Part shown: positions 39,504 to 47,367 of the stretch, in pieces
How the letters are laid out: each line of letters opens with the position of its first letter
Numbering within the stretch: position 1 is the first letter of the stretch
Source: Nocardioides sp. YR527
Lineage (GTDB): Bacteria > Actinomycetota > Actinomycetes > Propionibacteriales > Nocardioidaceae
Direction: 5' to 3'
DNA: 64,000 bases
Assembly (NCBI RefSeq): GCF_900101045.1
Contig: NZ_FNFN01000008.1
Span: forward strand, 1-64,000
The notes under the pieces: generated by a model
Told to the model about the DNA's origin: nothing
The model's database searches: none
Seen by the model: only the letters and a program-made list of their open reading frames with translations
Program-made: the position numbers and the translations under genes

Positions 39504-40886
39504 TCAGCGCTCGACGTAGAACAGACGCTTGTTGAGGAACTCGTCGATCCCGAGCGGGCCGAGCTCGCGGCCGAAGCCGGAGCGCTTGGTGCCGCCGAAG
39601 GGGACGTCGGCGCCCTCGCCGGCCGGCGTGTTGACGTTGGCCATACCAACCTCGAGCTGCTGGGCGACGGCGATCGCGCGCGCCTCGTCGGTCGAGAAGA
39701 CCGCGCCGCCGAGGCCGTACTCCACCGCGTTGGCCAGATCGACGGCCTCCTCGTCGGTGCTCACCTTGTAGACGACCGCGACCGGGCCGAAGAGCTCCTC
39801 GGTGTAGGCGCGCATCTGCGGGGTGACACCGGTGAGGACTGCGGGGGCGAAGAAGGCGTCGGGGCCGTCGGAGATCTCGCCACCGGCGTGGAGCGTGGCG
39901 CCCTTGTCGACGGCGTCCTGGATCTGCGCGCGGAGCGCCTCGGCCGCCTTGCGGGCCACCAGCGGGGAGTAGACGGTGTCGTCGCCGTCCTCGCCCTCGA
40001 GCGGCTTCATCGCGGAGGCACGCTTGGTGAGGGCCGCTACGAAGTCGTCGTAGACGCCCTCGTTCACGATCATCCGCTTGTTGCCGTTGCAGACCTGGCC
40101 GACGTTCTCCATCCGGGTCGCCCAAGCGGTCTCGGCGGCCTCGTCGATGTCGTCGGAGTCGAGGATGATGTAGGGGTCGGAGCCGCCGAGCTCGAGGACG
40201 ACCTTCTTCAGGTTGCGGCCGGCGGCCTCGGCGACCGCCGTGCCGGCACGCTCGGAGCCGGTCAGCGAGACCGCTCGGACCCGCGGGTCGCCGATCATCG
40301 TGGCGATCTGCTCGTGGGTGGCGTAGAGGTTCTGGTAGACGCCCTCGGGAAGCCCTGCGTCCTCGAAGATCTTCGCGATCGCTACCGAGGAGCGCGGGCA
40401 GTTCTCAGCGTGCTTGAGGATGACGGTGTTGCCGGCGACCAGGTTGGGCGCGGCGAAGCGGGCGACCTGGTAGTAGGGGTAGTTCCACGGCATGACACCG
40501 AGCACCGGGCCGAGCGGGAGACGCTGGATGACCGCCTTGCCCTCGTGGCCGGGCAGGTCGGTCTCCGCGAGCAGCTCGGGGCCGTGGTCGGCGTAGTAGG
40601 CGGTGATCTCACCGGAGAACTCGGCCTCGCCGGCCCCCGAGGAGGCCTTCTTGCCCATCTCGGTGCGGATGATCGAGCCGAGCTCCGCGGCCCGCTCGGT
40701 GAAGAGGTCCGCGGCGCGCTTCACGATCGCGGAACGCTCCTCGATCGGGGTCGAGCGCCAGGCTGCGTACGCCTTCTTGGACCGCTCCAGCGCCTCCTCC
40801 ACCTCGGCGTCGGTGGCGAACGGGAAGGTCTCGATCACCTCGCCCGTTGCGGGGTCGGTCACCTGGTAGGGAGGCGTGGTGCTCAT
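39504..40886 (-). CDS. gabD: NADP-dependent succinate-semialdehyde dehydrogenase
   Basis: This 460-residue aldehyde dehydrogenase has catalytic Cys in Gly-Gln-Val-Cys-Asn-Gly (near 264), general base Glu in Val-Leu-Glu-Leu-Gly-Gly (near 230) and Pro-Trp-Asn-Tyr-Pro near 131. It matches the GabD1 type of Actinobacteria, which oxidises succinate semialdehyde to succinate in GABA degradation and the alternative TCA route. ATG 40886 is preferred because AGAGG is correctly spaced; ATG 40892 is too close to it. It is divergent from the thioesterase-like gene. An AACCG-N11-CGGTT palindrome (40956-40976) in the shared 134-base region could be an operator. Confidence 0.9.
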   Translation of the reverse strand: MSTTPPYQVTDPATGEVIETFPFATDAEVEEALERSKKAYAAWRSTPIEERSAIVKRAADLFTERAAELGSIIRTEMGKKASSGAGEAEFSGEITAYYADHGPELLAETDLPGHEGKAVIQRLPLGPVLGVMPWNYPYYQVARFAAPNLVAGNTVILKHAENCPRSSVAIAKIFEDAGLPEGVYQNLYATHEQIATMIGDPRVRAVSLTGSERAGTAVAEAAGRNLKKVVLELGGSDPYIILDSDDIDEAAETAWATRMENVGQVCNGNKRMIVNEGVYDDFVAALTKRASAMKPLEGEDGDDTVYSPLVARKAAEALRAQIQDAVDKGATLHAGGEISDGPDAFFAPAVLTGVTPQMRAYTEELFGPVAVVYKVSTDEEAVDLANAVEYGLGGAVFSTDEARAIAVAQQLEVGMANVNTPAGEGADVPFGGTKRSGFGRELGPLGIDEFLNKRLFYVER

Positions 40887-41008
40887 CGTCATCCTCTTCG
40901 ATCGTGGCTGCTTGTGGTGCGATGGTACGTGGTTTCAGGGCGCTTTTGATGACGGAACCGTTACTCTTTACCGGTTTTCGCAACTGAATCCGAAGTTAGG
41001 ACACGTTC

Positions 41009-41014
41009 TATTAT
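41009..41014 (+). promoter_or_regulatory. -10 box TATTAT for leaderless thioesterase-like gene
   Basis: TATTAT ends six bases before the ATG at 41021. Confidence 0.6.
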
Positions 41015-41020
41015 GTCCCT

Positions 41021-41869
41021 ATGGAACTCGCATTCTTCCGGCGCACCGATGACGGTTTCGAGCCTACGCCGATGGCTCGCAGCATGTGGGCCGAGGACCA
41101 CATGCACGGAGTGGCCGCCAGCGGCCTGATCGCCCGCGGCCTCGAGGACCAGATCGAGGAGCTCGGACGTGCCTCGGAACTGGTGCCCTCGCGTTATCAC
41201 GTGGACCTGTTCCGACCGCCGCGGATGGTGCCGACAACGATCCGCACCAGGGTCGTACGCAACGGCCCGCGCATCGCGCTGCTCGACGCCGAGATGGTCC
41301 AGTCGTCCGAGGACGGCTCGGAGCGGGTCGTGGCGCGGGCGACCTGCACCTACCTGCTCGCCGGCGACAACCCGGCCGGGGAGGTCTGGTCGGCGACCGA
41401 GCGAGCCACTCCCCCGCCGCTCGAGGTCGCGCCGCCGACCTCCGAGCCGCACGTACCGTTCTTCGTCTCCGACAACGCCTGGTCCGACGACTTCGGCAAG
41501 CACCAGAACGCCGGGCGCCACGTCACCTGGCAGGTTGCCGTACCGACCGTCGCCGGCGAGCCGATGACCCCCTTCCAGACCGTTGCCTCCATCGCCGACG
41601 CGACCTCGATGGTCACCAACTGGGGCAGCAACGGCGTCGAGTGGATCAACACCGACATCTCACTCGCCCTCGCCCGGCGACCGGCAGGGATGGAGGTCGG
41701 CCTCGCCACCATCGACCACGTCGCCCACGAGGGCATCTCCGTCGGCACCGCCGAGGTCTTCGACCGCGAGGGCACCATCGGCACCGCCACCGTCACCGCG
41801 CTGGCCAACGCCAAGCGCACCGTCGACTTCACCGCTCCCGTCGAGGGTGGCCCCGCCACCCCCGTCTAA
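41021..41869 (+). CDS. Acyl-CoA thioesterase-like protein (double hotdog)
   Basis: This 282-residue protein is organised as two hotdog-type halves (about 1-125 and 145-275), like the TesB/4HBT_3 families. Residues typical of such domains, such as Ser-Met-Trp-Ala near 21-24, Asp-Leu-Phe-Arg-Pro-Pro near 62-67 and Trp-Ile-Asn-Thr-Asp near 206-210, are present. It probably hydrolyses acyl-CoA esters; the chain specificity is unknown. It is transcribed leaderless and alone. Directly after its stop begins a palindromic repeat block that also forms the end of the convergent methylase gene. Confidence 0.82.
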   Translation: MELAFFRRTDDGFEPTPMARSMWAEDHMHGVAASGLIARGLEDQIEELGRASELVPSRYHVDLFRPPRMVPTTIRTRVVRNGPRIALLDAEMVQSSEDGSERVVARATCTYLLAGDNPAGEVWSATERATPPPLEVAPPTSEPHVPFFVSDNAWSDDFGKHQNAGRHVTWQVAVPTVAGEPMTPFQTVASIADATSMVTNWGSNGVEWINTDISLALARRPAGMEVGLATIDHVAHEGISVGTAEVFDREGTIGTATVTALANAKRTVDFTAPVEGGPATPV

Positions 41870-41871
41870 CC

Positions 41872-41985
41872 CTGCCGAGGCGTCACCCCGGTCGGCCGAG
41901 GCGTCACCCGCGTCGGCCGAGGCGTCACCGTGGTGACGTCTCGGCCGACGTAAGTGACGTCTCGGCCGACGCTTGTGCCTTCTCG
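41872..41985. repeat. TCGGCCGA palindromic repeat cluster, locus A
   Basis: Three direct copies of (G)TCGGCCGAGGCGTCAC-like units (41873-41930; the first lacks the TCGG start) are followed by three inverted copies GTGACGTCTCGGCCGAC-like (about 41932-41979; the last is degenerate). Together they can fold into a long hairpin between two convergent genes. The right half is translated as the last residues of the adenine methylase (repeated Ser-Ala-Glu-Thr-Ser). A second cluster of the same family is at 59790-59883. Confidence 0.85.
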
Positions 41986-44147
41986 GCGAGGGCGAGGTTG
42001 TGGGCGACGAGGGCCGCCATGAGGGCGCGCTGGCGGGTCGGGGTGAGACCGAAGCCGGAGGCGGTCAGGTCGGGGGTGGCCAGGGACTCGTCGATGCCGT
42101 GGAGGCGGGCGGTGGCGTGGTTGACGTCGGCGATGGCCTGGCGGAGGTCGGTGGTCGCGGGGTCGCGGGTGTCGGGGTCGCCGACGAGATTGAGTACGCC
42201 GGTGATGCCGATCCGGCGTTCGTCGCCGACCCGGTCCAGGGCGGCCAGGAGCGCGACGCCGGCCGGGCGGAGCGGTCCGAGGTCGGCGGGGAAGGGGTAG
42301 GTCGCACGCAGGCGCGAGGGGTTGTACCGGTAGGCGGTGTTGAGCATGGTGCCACCGGCACGTACCGCCCACACGCGGTGAAGGTCGGAGGCCAGGAACG
42401 CGTACGCCGCCGCATCCTGCGTCGGGTAGACGACCAGCCCGTTGGAGAAGACGTGATCGGCTCCGACCAGGACGGGCCACAGGTGCTTGCTGTGCTTGCT
42501 GAAGGCGATGACGTGGGACAGTCCGGCGGCGTCGCGATAGAGCTCCTCGACGGGGCTGAGGAAGCCCCACCAGCGCTCCTTGAGCTGCGGGTACTTCACG
42601 AACTGGCGGCGGCGCTCGGCTCGCACCTTGGAGCGCACCAGCCGCGCGAGCGCGCGGTCCTCGGCGAGCTCCTCGAGGCCCAGCTTGCCGACGTCGAGCA
42701 CGAAGCGCGAGGCGGTCGAGCCGCACGGCGTCACCAGGTCCTCGCCGCTGAGATAGGGCCGCACGGTGTGTGCGAGCGGACCGCGTCCGAGAGCCTCCGC
42801 CTCGGACGGCGTCAGGACGAGCGAGCGACCGAGTACGATCGTGCCCTGATAGCCGTGAGGTAGCGGTACGTCGAGCTCCAACCGCGCCGGCTCCGGAAGC
42901 GAGAAGCCGTCCTCGAGCGTCCCGGTGATCGCCGGTACCGAGCGCCCGTCGAGCCACGCGCTGTCGAGCGGACGCGTGGTGAGCCAGATCTTCGCGAAGC
43001 GCACCCCGGCGGTCGGCCACGGGGCCGACCGCTCCGCCCGGGCGACCTGCCAGCCGCGGTCCAGGAGCGCGCCGAGGCCGTAGCGCGCGGTGTCTCCCTC
43101 GCTGATCGAGTCGGTCGTGATCAGCCCGATCTCGCCGCGGCTGAGAGCAGCGGCCCGGAGCAGGAAGTAGATGACGTAGTCGGCCCGCCTCGTGGTGCCG
43201 GCGGCGAGCGTGTGCGCGAGGTAGTCGCGCAGCTCCTGGCCGATCGCGTCGCGCACCCGCTTCACGCCGAGGTAGGGCGGGTTGCCGACCACCGCGTCGA
43301 AGCCACCGCGCGCCATCACCTCGGGCGCGGCCAGCGCCCAGTGGATCGGCCGGACGGCGGGAACGGGCAGGCGCCGGCTTCGACCCAGCGCCGCATAGGC
43401 CTCCTCGAGCCGTCTCCCCGGTCGACCGCCCAACGGCAGCGCGACCGCGACCATGGCATCTGCGTACGCCTTCGGGTCACCGACCCCCGCAGGCAGCTCG
43501 TCGGTGTCGACGAGCCCGACCAGCGAGTTGCCGCACAGGATCCGGTCGTCGAGGAAGGTCAGCGGGAGTGAGGGGTCCTCGCAGAGCAGCCAGAGGGAGA
43601 GCTTGGCGATGTCGACCGCGATCGGGTCGATGTCGGCACCGTAGAGGCAGCGAGTGACGATCTCAGCCACAGGTCGCTCGCACGACGACGCCAGATATCG
43701 GGCGGAGGCGAGGAGGAAGACGCCGGTCCCGGCGGCGATGTCGACCACGGCCGCGTCGGCGGAGGCGACCGGTGCCAGGGCGTGGGCGACGACCTCGTCG
43801 GCGAGCTCGGGCGGGGTGTAGTGGGCGCCGTTGTCGCGCCGCGAGGCGACCTCGAGCAACGCCTCGTAGACGTAACCGATCTCCTCCAGAACCAGATCAT
43901 CGACTGCGGCCCCATCCAGGAACAGATAGTTCGACAGCAGATGATCCGGCTTCGGACCGTCCGAGCACGACAGCAGCCCCGCGGCGTCCAGCGCAGCATC
44001 GGTGAGCTCCATCCCCCGTGCCCGAGCGAACCCCGCCAGGACGCTGCGCATCACCGCAGCCACCGCCGAGGGGCCACCACCCAGCTCGGCGACCGCCGAC
44101 CGCGCTCGAGTGCGCAGTGCCCGGGGCGTGATCACAGGATGAACCAT
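41925..44147 (-). CDS. Eco57I-like N6-adenine DNA methyltransferase, orphan
   Basis: This 740-residue protein has methylase motif I (Asp-Ile-Ala-Ala-Gly-Thr-Gly-Val-Phe, about 136-144), a preceding Gly-Ala-His-Tyr-Thr-Pro-Pro-Glu-Leu motif near 107-115 and motif IV Asn-Pro-Pro-Tyr near 288-291. A C-terminal half resembling a TaqI-like specificity domain (about 430-650) follows. There is no recognisable endonuclease motif in the 100-residue N-terminus. No restriction, BREX, DISARM or helicase gene is directly attached; the SNF2 gene is 3.5 kb away. It could be an orphan methylase or a reduced type IIG enzyme. The last residues are encoded by the repeat cluster. Confidence 0.85.
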   Translation of the reverse strand: MVHPVITPRALRTRARSAVAELGGGPSAVAAVMRSVLAGFARARGMELTDAALDAAGLLSCSDGPKPDHLLSNYLFLDGAAVDDLVLEEIGYVYEALLEVASRRDNGAHYTPPELADEVVAHALAPVASADAAVVDIAAGTGVFLLASARYLASSCERPVAEIVTRCLYGADIDPIAVDIAKLSLWLLCEDPSLPLTFLDDRILCGNSLVGLVDTDELPAGVGDPKAYADAMVAVALPLGGRPGRRLEEAYAALGRSRRLPVPAVRPIHWALAAPEVMARGGFDAVVGNPPYLGVKRVRDAIGQELRDYLAHTLAAGTTRRADYVIYFLLRAAALSRGEIGLITTDSISEGDTARYGLGALLDRGWQVARAERSAPWPTAGVRFAKIWLTTRPLDSAWLDGRSVPAITGTLEDGFSLPEPARLELDVPLPHGYQGTIVLGRSLVLTPSEAEALGRGPLAHTVRPYLSGEDLVTPCGSTASRFVLDVGKLGLEELAEDRALARLVRSKVRAERRRQFVKYPQLKERWWGFLSPVEELYRDAAGLSHVIAFSKHSKHLWPVLVGADHVFSNGLVVYPTQDAAAYAFLASDLHRVWAVRAGGTMLNTAYRYNPSRLRATYPFPADLGPLRPAGVALLAALDRVGDERRIGITGVLNLVGDPDTRDPATTDLRQAIADVNHATARLHGIDESLATPDLTASGFGLTPTRQRALMAALVAHNLALAEKAQASAETSLTSAETSPR

Positions 44148-44249
44148 AGAACGCCGGCAGGTTCGGGGAGACGAACCGATGATGAAGAGTGGCGCACCGG
44201 GGTGCCCACGTTCACCACGACGTCACACCGTGCGTACAGAATCCGGCGC

Positions 44250-45365
44250 ATGTCCATCGACTCGGAGCGGCTCGGGCCCCTCCTTCACATCCGGCCCGGC
44301 GCGGCACCCCGCGTGGCCATCGTCTCCGCGAGCTACGGCGCGGGCCACAACTCGGCCTCCCGGGAGATCTCACGAGCGCTCGGGGAGGCCGGATGCGACG
44401 TCGAGATCTTCGACTTCGTCGACCTGATGCCCTGGCGGCTCGGGCACGGGCTGAAGGTCGGCTACAAGATGCAACTCCAGGTCAGCCCCGACTCCTGGGG
44501 TGCCACGATGAGTCTGGTCATGCCGGGACGCCGGCTCCACAATCCGTTCAACCAGTTCCTTCGGCTCTCCACGCGCAACCTCACCGAGGCCATGCGCGGC
44601 GTCGATCTGGTCATCTCCACCCACCCGTTCTGCTCCCAGGTCATCGGTCACCTGCGCACCAGCGGACAGCTCACCGTGCCCGCGGTCACCTACCTGACCG
44701 ACGCCGCGGTCCCGGCGCTGTGGATCAACCCCGGCATGGACCTCAACCTCGCCATCCACGAGGTCGCCGCACGCGAGGCGCGCATGCTCGGCGGCAACGC
44801 GGCCGTGGTCCAACCGCTGGTCCCGCCGGGGGCGGCGTACGTCCCGGGGCAGGTCTTCCCCGACCCCCTCGCGGACCTCGACCTGAAGGGCCCGCGGGCG
44901 CTGGTCACCGGCGGCTCGCTGGGCGCCGGCGCGCTCGAGCAGACCGCCCTCGACATCCTCGAGCACAGCGACATGACCCCGGTGGTCCTCTGCGCGACCG
45001 ACCCCTGTCTCAAGCGCCGCCTGGAGCGGATCCCCGGTGTCGTCGCACTCGGCTGGCGCACCGATGTACGCGCGCTGATGGCGACCAGCGACTGCGTCGT
45101 CCAGAACGCCGGCGGCTTCACCTCGCTCGAGGCCCTGGCCTCGGGTACGCCGGTGATCACCTACCGCTCGATCTCCGGCCACGGCGCCGCCAACTCGGCC
45201 AACCTGGACCGCGCCGGGCTGATCCCGTGGGCCCGCGACGAGCTCGAGCTCGCCAAGCACCTGGTCGTCGCCGCCGAGTCGCCGCGGTTCAACCGGCTCG
45301 CGCTCGGCGTCCCCGACATCGTCCAGATCCTCACCGACAGCTACGACGAGACCGCCGTCGCCTAG
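44250..45365 (+). CDS. MGDG-synthase-like glycosyltransferase
   Basis: This 371-residue GT-B glycosyltransferase of family 28 type has an N-terminal Ser-Ala-Ser-Tyr-Gly-Ala-Gly-His-Asn acceptor motif near 26-34, as in monogalactosyldiacylglycerol synthases and UgtP. The C-terminal UDP-sugar site includes Gly-Gly-Ser-Leu-Gly-Ala-Gly near 226-232 and Gln-Asn-Ala-Gly-Gly near 287-291. It probably glycosylates diacylglycerol or a related lipid at the membrane. ATG 44250 was chosen over upstream in-frame starts because CAGAAT lies seven bases upstream and the family begins here. It shares a CTAG stop with the convergent amidohydrolase gene. Confidence 0.87.
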   Translation: MSIDSERLGPLLHIRPGAAPRVAIVSASYGAGHNSASREISRALGEAGCDVEIFDFVDLMPWRLGHGLKVGYKMQLQVSPDSWGATMSLVMPGRRLHNPFNQFLRLSTRNLTEAMRGVDLVISTHPFCSQVIGHLRTSGQLTVPAVTYLTDAAVPALWINPGMDLNLAIHEVAAREARMLGGNAAVVQPLVPPGAAYVPGQVFPDPLADLDLKGPRALVTGGSLGAGALEQTALDILEHSDMTPVVLCATDPCLKRRLERIPGVVALGWRTDVRALMATSDCVVQNAGGFTSLEALASGTPVITYRSISGHGAANSANLDRAGLIPWARDELELAKHLVVAAESPRFNRLALGVPDIVQILTDSYDETAVA

Positions 45366-46270
45366 TCCGAGGGCAACCCGAAGAGCCGCGCGGCGTTCTC
45401 GCGGAGCACCCCGCGCGCCCATTCGTCTCCGAGCCCGAGCCCCAAGACCCCGTCGACCGCCTCGAGATAGGGATAGGGGATGTTGGGGAAGTCGCTCCCG
45501 AACAGCACGCGCTCGCCCAACGCCTTCAGCCGCGGCAGCTCGTCGGTCGGGAACGGCGTCGTCGCCTCGGTGAACGCGGTGAAGGCCATGGTCGTGTCCA
45601 GGTGCACGCCGTCGTACTTCTCCGCCAGGTCGAGGAACCGCGAGTAGTCCGGCAGCCCCATGTGAGCGACGATCAGCACCAGGTCCGGATAGCGTCCGAG
45701 CAACGCCTCCATGCCGGTCGGTCCGGTGAACCGACCCGGAGCGGGCCCGTGCCCGGAGTGGATCACCAGCGGCGTACGCGACTGCGAGAGCACCTCCCAG
45801 ACCGGGTCGAGCAGCGGCGAGTTGGGGTCGTAGTCGCCGACCTGCACGTGCGCCTTGAAGATCCGCGCGCCCGCCTCGACTGCCTCGCGCACGTAGTCAC
45901 CGGCCCCCGCCTCCGGGTAGAACGTCGCCGACTGCAGGCAGTCCGGCTTGTCCGCCGCGAACTCCGCACCCCACTGGTTCAGCCACGCCGCCATGCCGGG
46001 CTTGTGCGGATAGGTGAGCGCCGAGAAGTGACGTACGCCGAGATCCCGCAGCACCCGGAGCCGCTCCTCCTCGGAGTGCCGATAGGCGATCGGCCACGGC
46101 CGCCCGGTCAACGGCCCGGCCGAGTCGAAGTAGGCCCACACCTTGTCGAGCATCCGCTCGGGCAGGAAGTGCGTGTGCACGTCGAAGATGCCGTCCAGGC
46201 TCAGCGCGTCGAGCCGCGCGCGGAGCTGCGCGGGCTCGTCGGGGGCGATGGCGACCGCAGGAGGAATCAC
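45362..46270 (-). CDS. Amidohydrolase 2-family TIM-barrel hydrolase
   Basis: This 302-residue metal-dependent hydrolase or decarboxylase of the amidohydrolase-related family (PF04909) has Asp-Val-His-Thr-His-Phe near 26-31, His in Phe-Lys-Ala-His near 138, His-Ser-Gly-His near 171-174 and the final Gly-Ser-Asp-Phe-Pro near 268-272. Family members act as decarboxylases or lactonases on aromatic or dicarboxylic acids; the substrate here is unknown. GTG 46270 has TAGGTT seven bases upstream (leaderless). It is downstream of the RNase HI gene on the same strand by 14 bases, but with its own apparent promoter inside the RNase gene end. Confidence 0.85.
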   Translation of the reverse strand: MIPPAVAIAPDEPAQLRARLDALSLDGIFDVHTHFLPERMLDKVWAYFDSAGPLTGRPWPIAYRHSEEERLRVLRDLGVRHFSALTYPHKPGMAAWLNQWGAEFAADKPDCLQSATFYPEAGAGDYVREAVEAGARIFKAHVQVGDYDPNSPLLDPVWEVLSQSRTPLVIHSGHGPAPGRFTGPTGMEALLGRYPDLVLIVAHMGLPDYSRFLDLAEKYDGVHLDTTMAFTAFTEATTPFPTDELPRLKALGERVLFGSDFPNIPYPYLEAVDGVLGLGLGDEWARGVLRENAARLFGLPSD

Positions 46271-46277
46271 GCAGCCG

Positions 46278-46283
46278 AACCTA
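46278..46283 (-). promoter_or_regulatory. -10 box TAGGTT for leaderless amidohydrolase
   Basis: TAGGTT (minus strand) ends seven bases before the GTG at 46270, in the 14-base gap after the RNase HI stop. Confidence 0.5.
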
Positions 46284-46284
46284 C

Positions 46285-47127
46285 CTACCCGGCGAACGTC
46301 TCCGCGATCGCCCGTGCCCTCCCGGGCACCTCGTCGGCGGTCAGCCCCCACGTCCCCTCGGCGAAGCGCCGGGCGAGCTTGGCGAGCGAGTCGGCGCCCT
46401 CGTTGAGCGCCTCACCGACGTGGCCGCGCACCCACTCGAAGGAGAGCCGATCGGACTCGCGGCACAGGTCGTCGTGCATCCGGGTCAGGCCGGCGAGCTC
46501 CGCGCGGTGCTCGGTCTCATAGCCCTTCGGCATCGACAGCTCACCTCGGAGCCAGTCCTCGATCATCGCGAGCGCGACCCGGGAGTCGGTCCGGATGGTC
46601 AGCGTGCGGCGGGGCAGCGCCCGCACCGCCTCGGCGATCGCCTGCAGCTCGGCCAGGACCACCAGCGACTGCGGGTCGCGGATCCGGGCGTTCGGGACCT
46701 GCCGGCCGAAGCCGTGCTGGCCGTCGCCGGCGAGCCAACCCCAGCCGATGAATCCGCGATGCGCCGACCCGTCGGTCGCCACCACCAGCGGCGGCAGCGG
46801 GCCGGCCCGATGGATCGCCAGTGCCTCCACCGCCTCCGCACGGATGCCGGCGTCCGATTCGGCGAACGGCACCACGGTGACCCCGGGATAGGCGTCCGCG
46901 ATCTCGTCGGTCAGCATCCAGAACCGCGAGTTGGACGGCAGCGCGACCACGACCTGCACCGGCGCGAGCGACTCCAGCGAGTCGTACGCCGCTCCGACCG
47001 CCGCGATGATCGCGTCCTCGATCCCGCGGGCACCCAGCGATCCCGCCGCGTGCAGCCCCGGACCGACGACAACCCAGTCCCACTTCTCGGCGTCACTGCG
47101 CTCCTTGACGACGATGAAGCAACGCAT
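46285..47127 (-). CDS. RNase HI-domain protein with unusual N-terminal domain
   Basis: This 280-residue protein has a C-terminal RNase HI domain (about 115-260) with all four catalytic acids in place: Asp of Ala-Thr-Asp-Gly-Ser (near 118), Glu of Ala-Glu-Leu-Gln (near 155), Asp of Arg-Thr-Asp-Ser-Arg (near 177) and Asp in Asn-Glu-Gly-Ala-Asp (near 245). It should cleave RNA in RNA:DNA hybrids. The first 110 residues are an alpha/beta unit that is not the usual hybrid-binding domain. That unit may itself be a decayed RNase H fold. ATG 47127 follows a strong CAGGAGGT. Confidence 0.85.
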   Translation of the reverse strand: MRCFIVVKERSDAEKWDWVVVGPGLHAAGSLGARGIEDAIIAAVGAAYDSLESLAPVQVVVALPSNSRFWMLTDEIADAYPGVTVVPFAESDAGIRAEAVEALAIHRAGPLPPLVVATDGSAHRGFIGWGWLAGDGQHGFGRQVPNARIRDPQSLVVLAELQAIAEAVRALPRRTLTIRTDSRVALAMIEDWLRGELSMPKGYETEHRAELAGLTRMHDDLCRESDRLSFEWVRGHVGEALNEGADSLAKLARRFAEGTWGLTADEVPGRARAIAETFAG

Positions 47128-47291
47128 TGCTGACCTCCTGACCCGCCCGAACAAGTCGCTCACGACGTTACCGGGCGGCCCCTGAGAAAGAGACCGCGGC
47201 GTCAGGATCCGGACGCCAGCGACCGGACGGTCAGACGAGACCGAGCTCCCGGGCGCGCACGCCACACAGCGCGGCGGCCCCTAGCGTGGCC

Positions 47292-47341
47292 GGGTTGTGA
47301 AGCTGAGGGTGAGCTATGGACCACTCTCAGCTTCACAACCC
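47292..47341. terminator. Long perfect hairpin between fadD and the RNase HI gene
   Basis: Two 16-base arms (47292-47307 and 47326-47341) are exactly complementary, and pairing continues for four more positions with one G-U. It lies 26 bases past the stop of the acyl-CoA synthetase, so transcription termination is the simplest reading. An operator or attachment-site role is not excluded because the arms are not GC-dominated. Confidence 0.6.
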
Positions 47342-47367
47342 TGTGGCTCTGCGCCTAGGGCCACCGC

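Noticed and set aside
41872..41985. Repeat cluster considered as a CRISPR array
   Set aside because: The units are palindromic, variable, partly inverted and without equal-length spacers, and no cas genes are present.
36165..44147. SNF2 helicase plus adenine methylase considered as a BREX/DISARM-type defence island
   Set aside because: The two genes are separated by thioredoxin-unrelated metabolic genes and a divergent unit. No PglZ, BrxC, PLD nuclease or other system component is seen.
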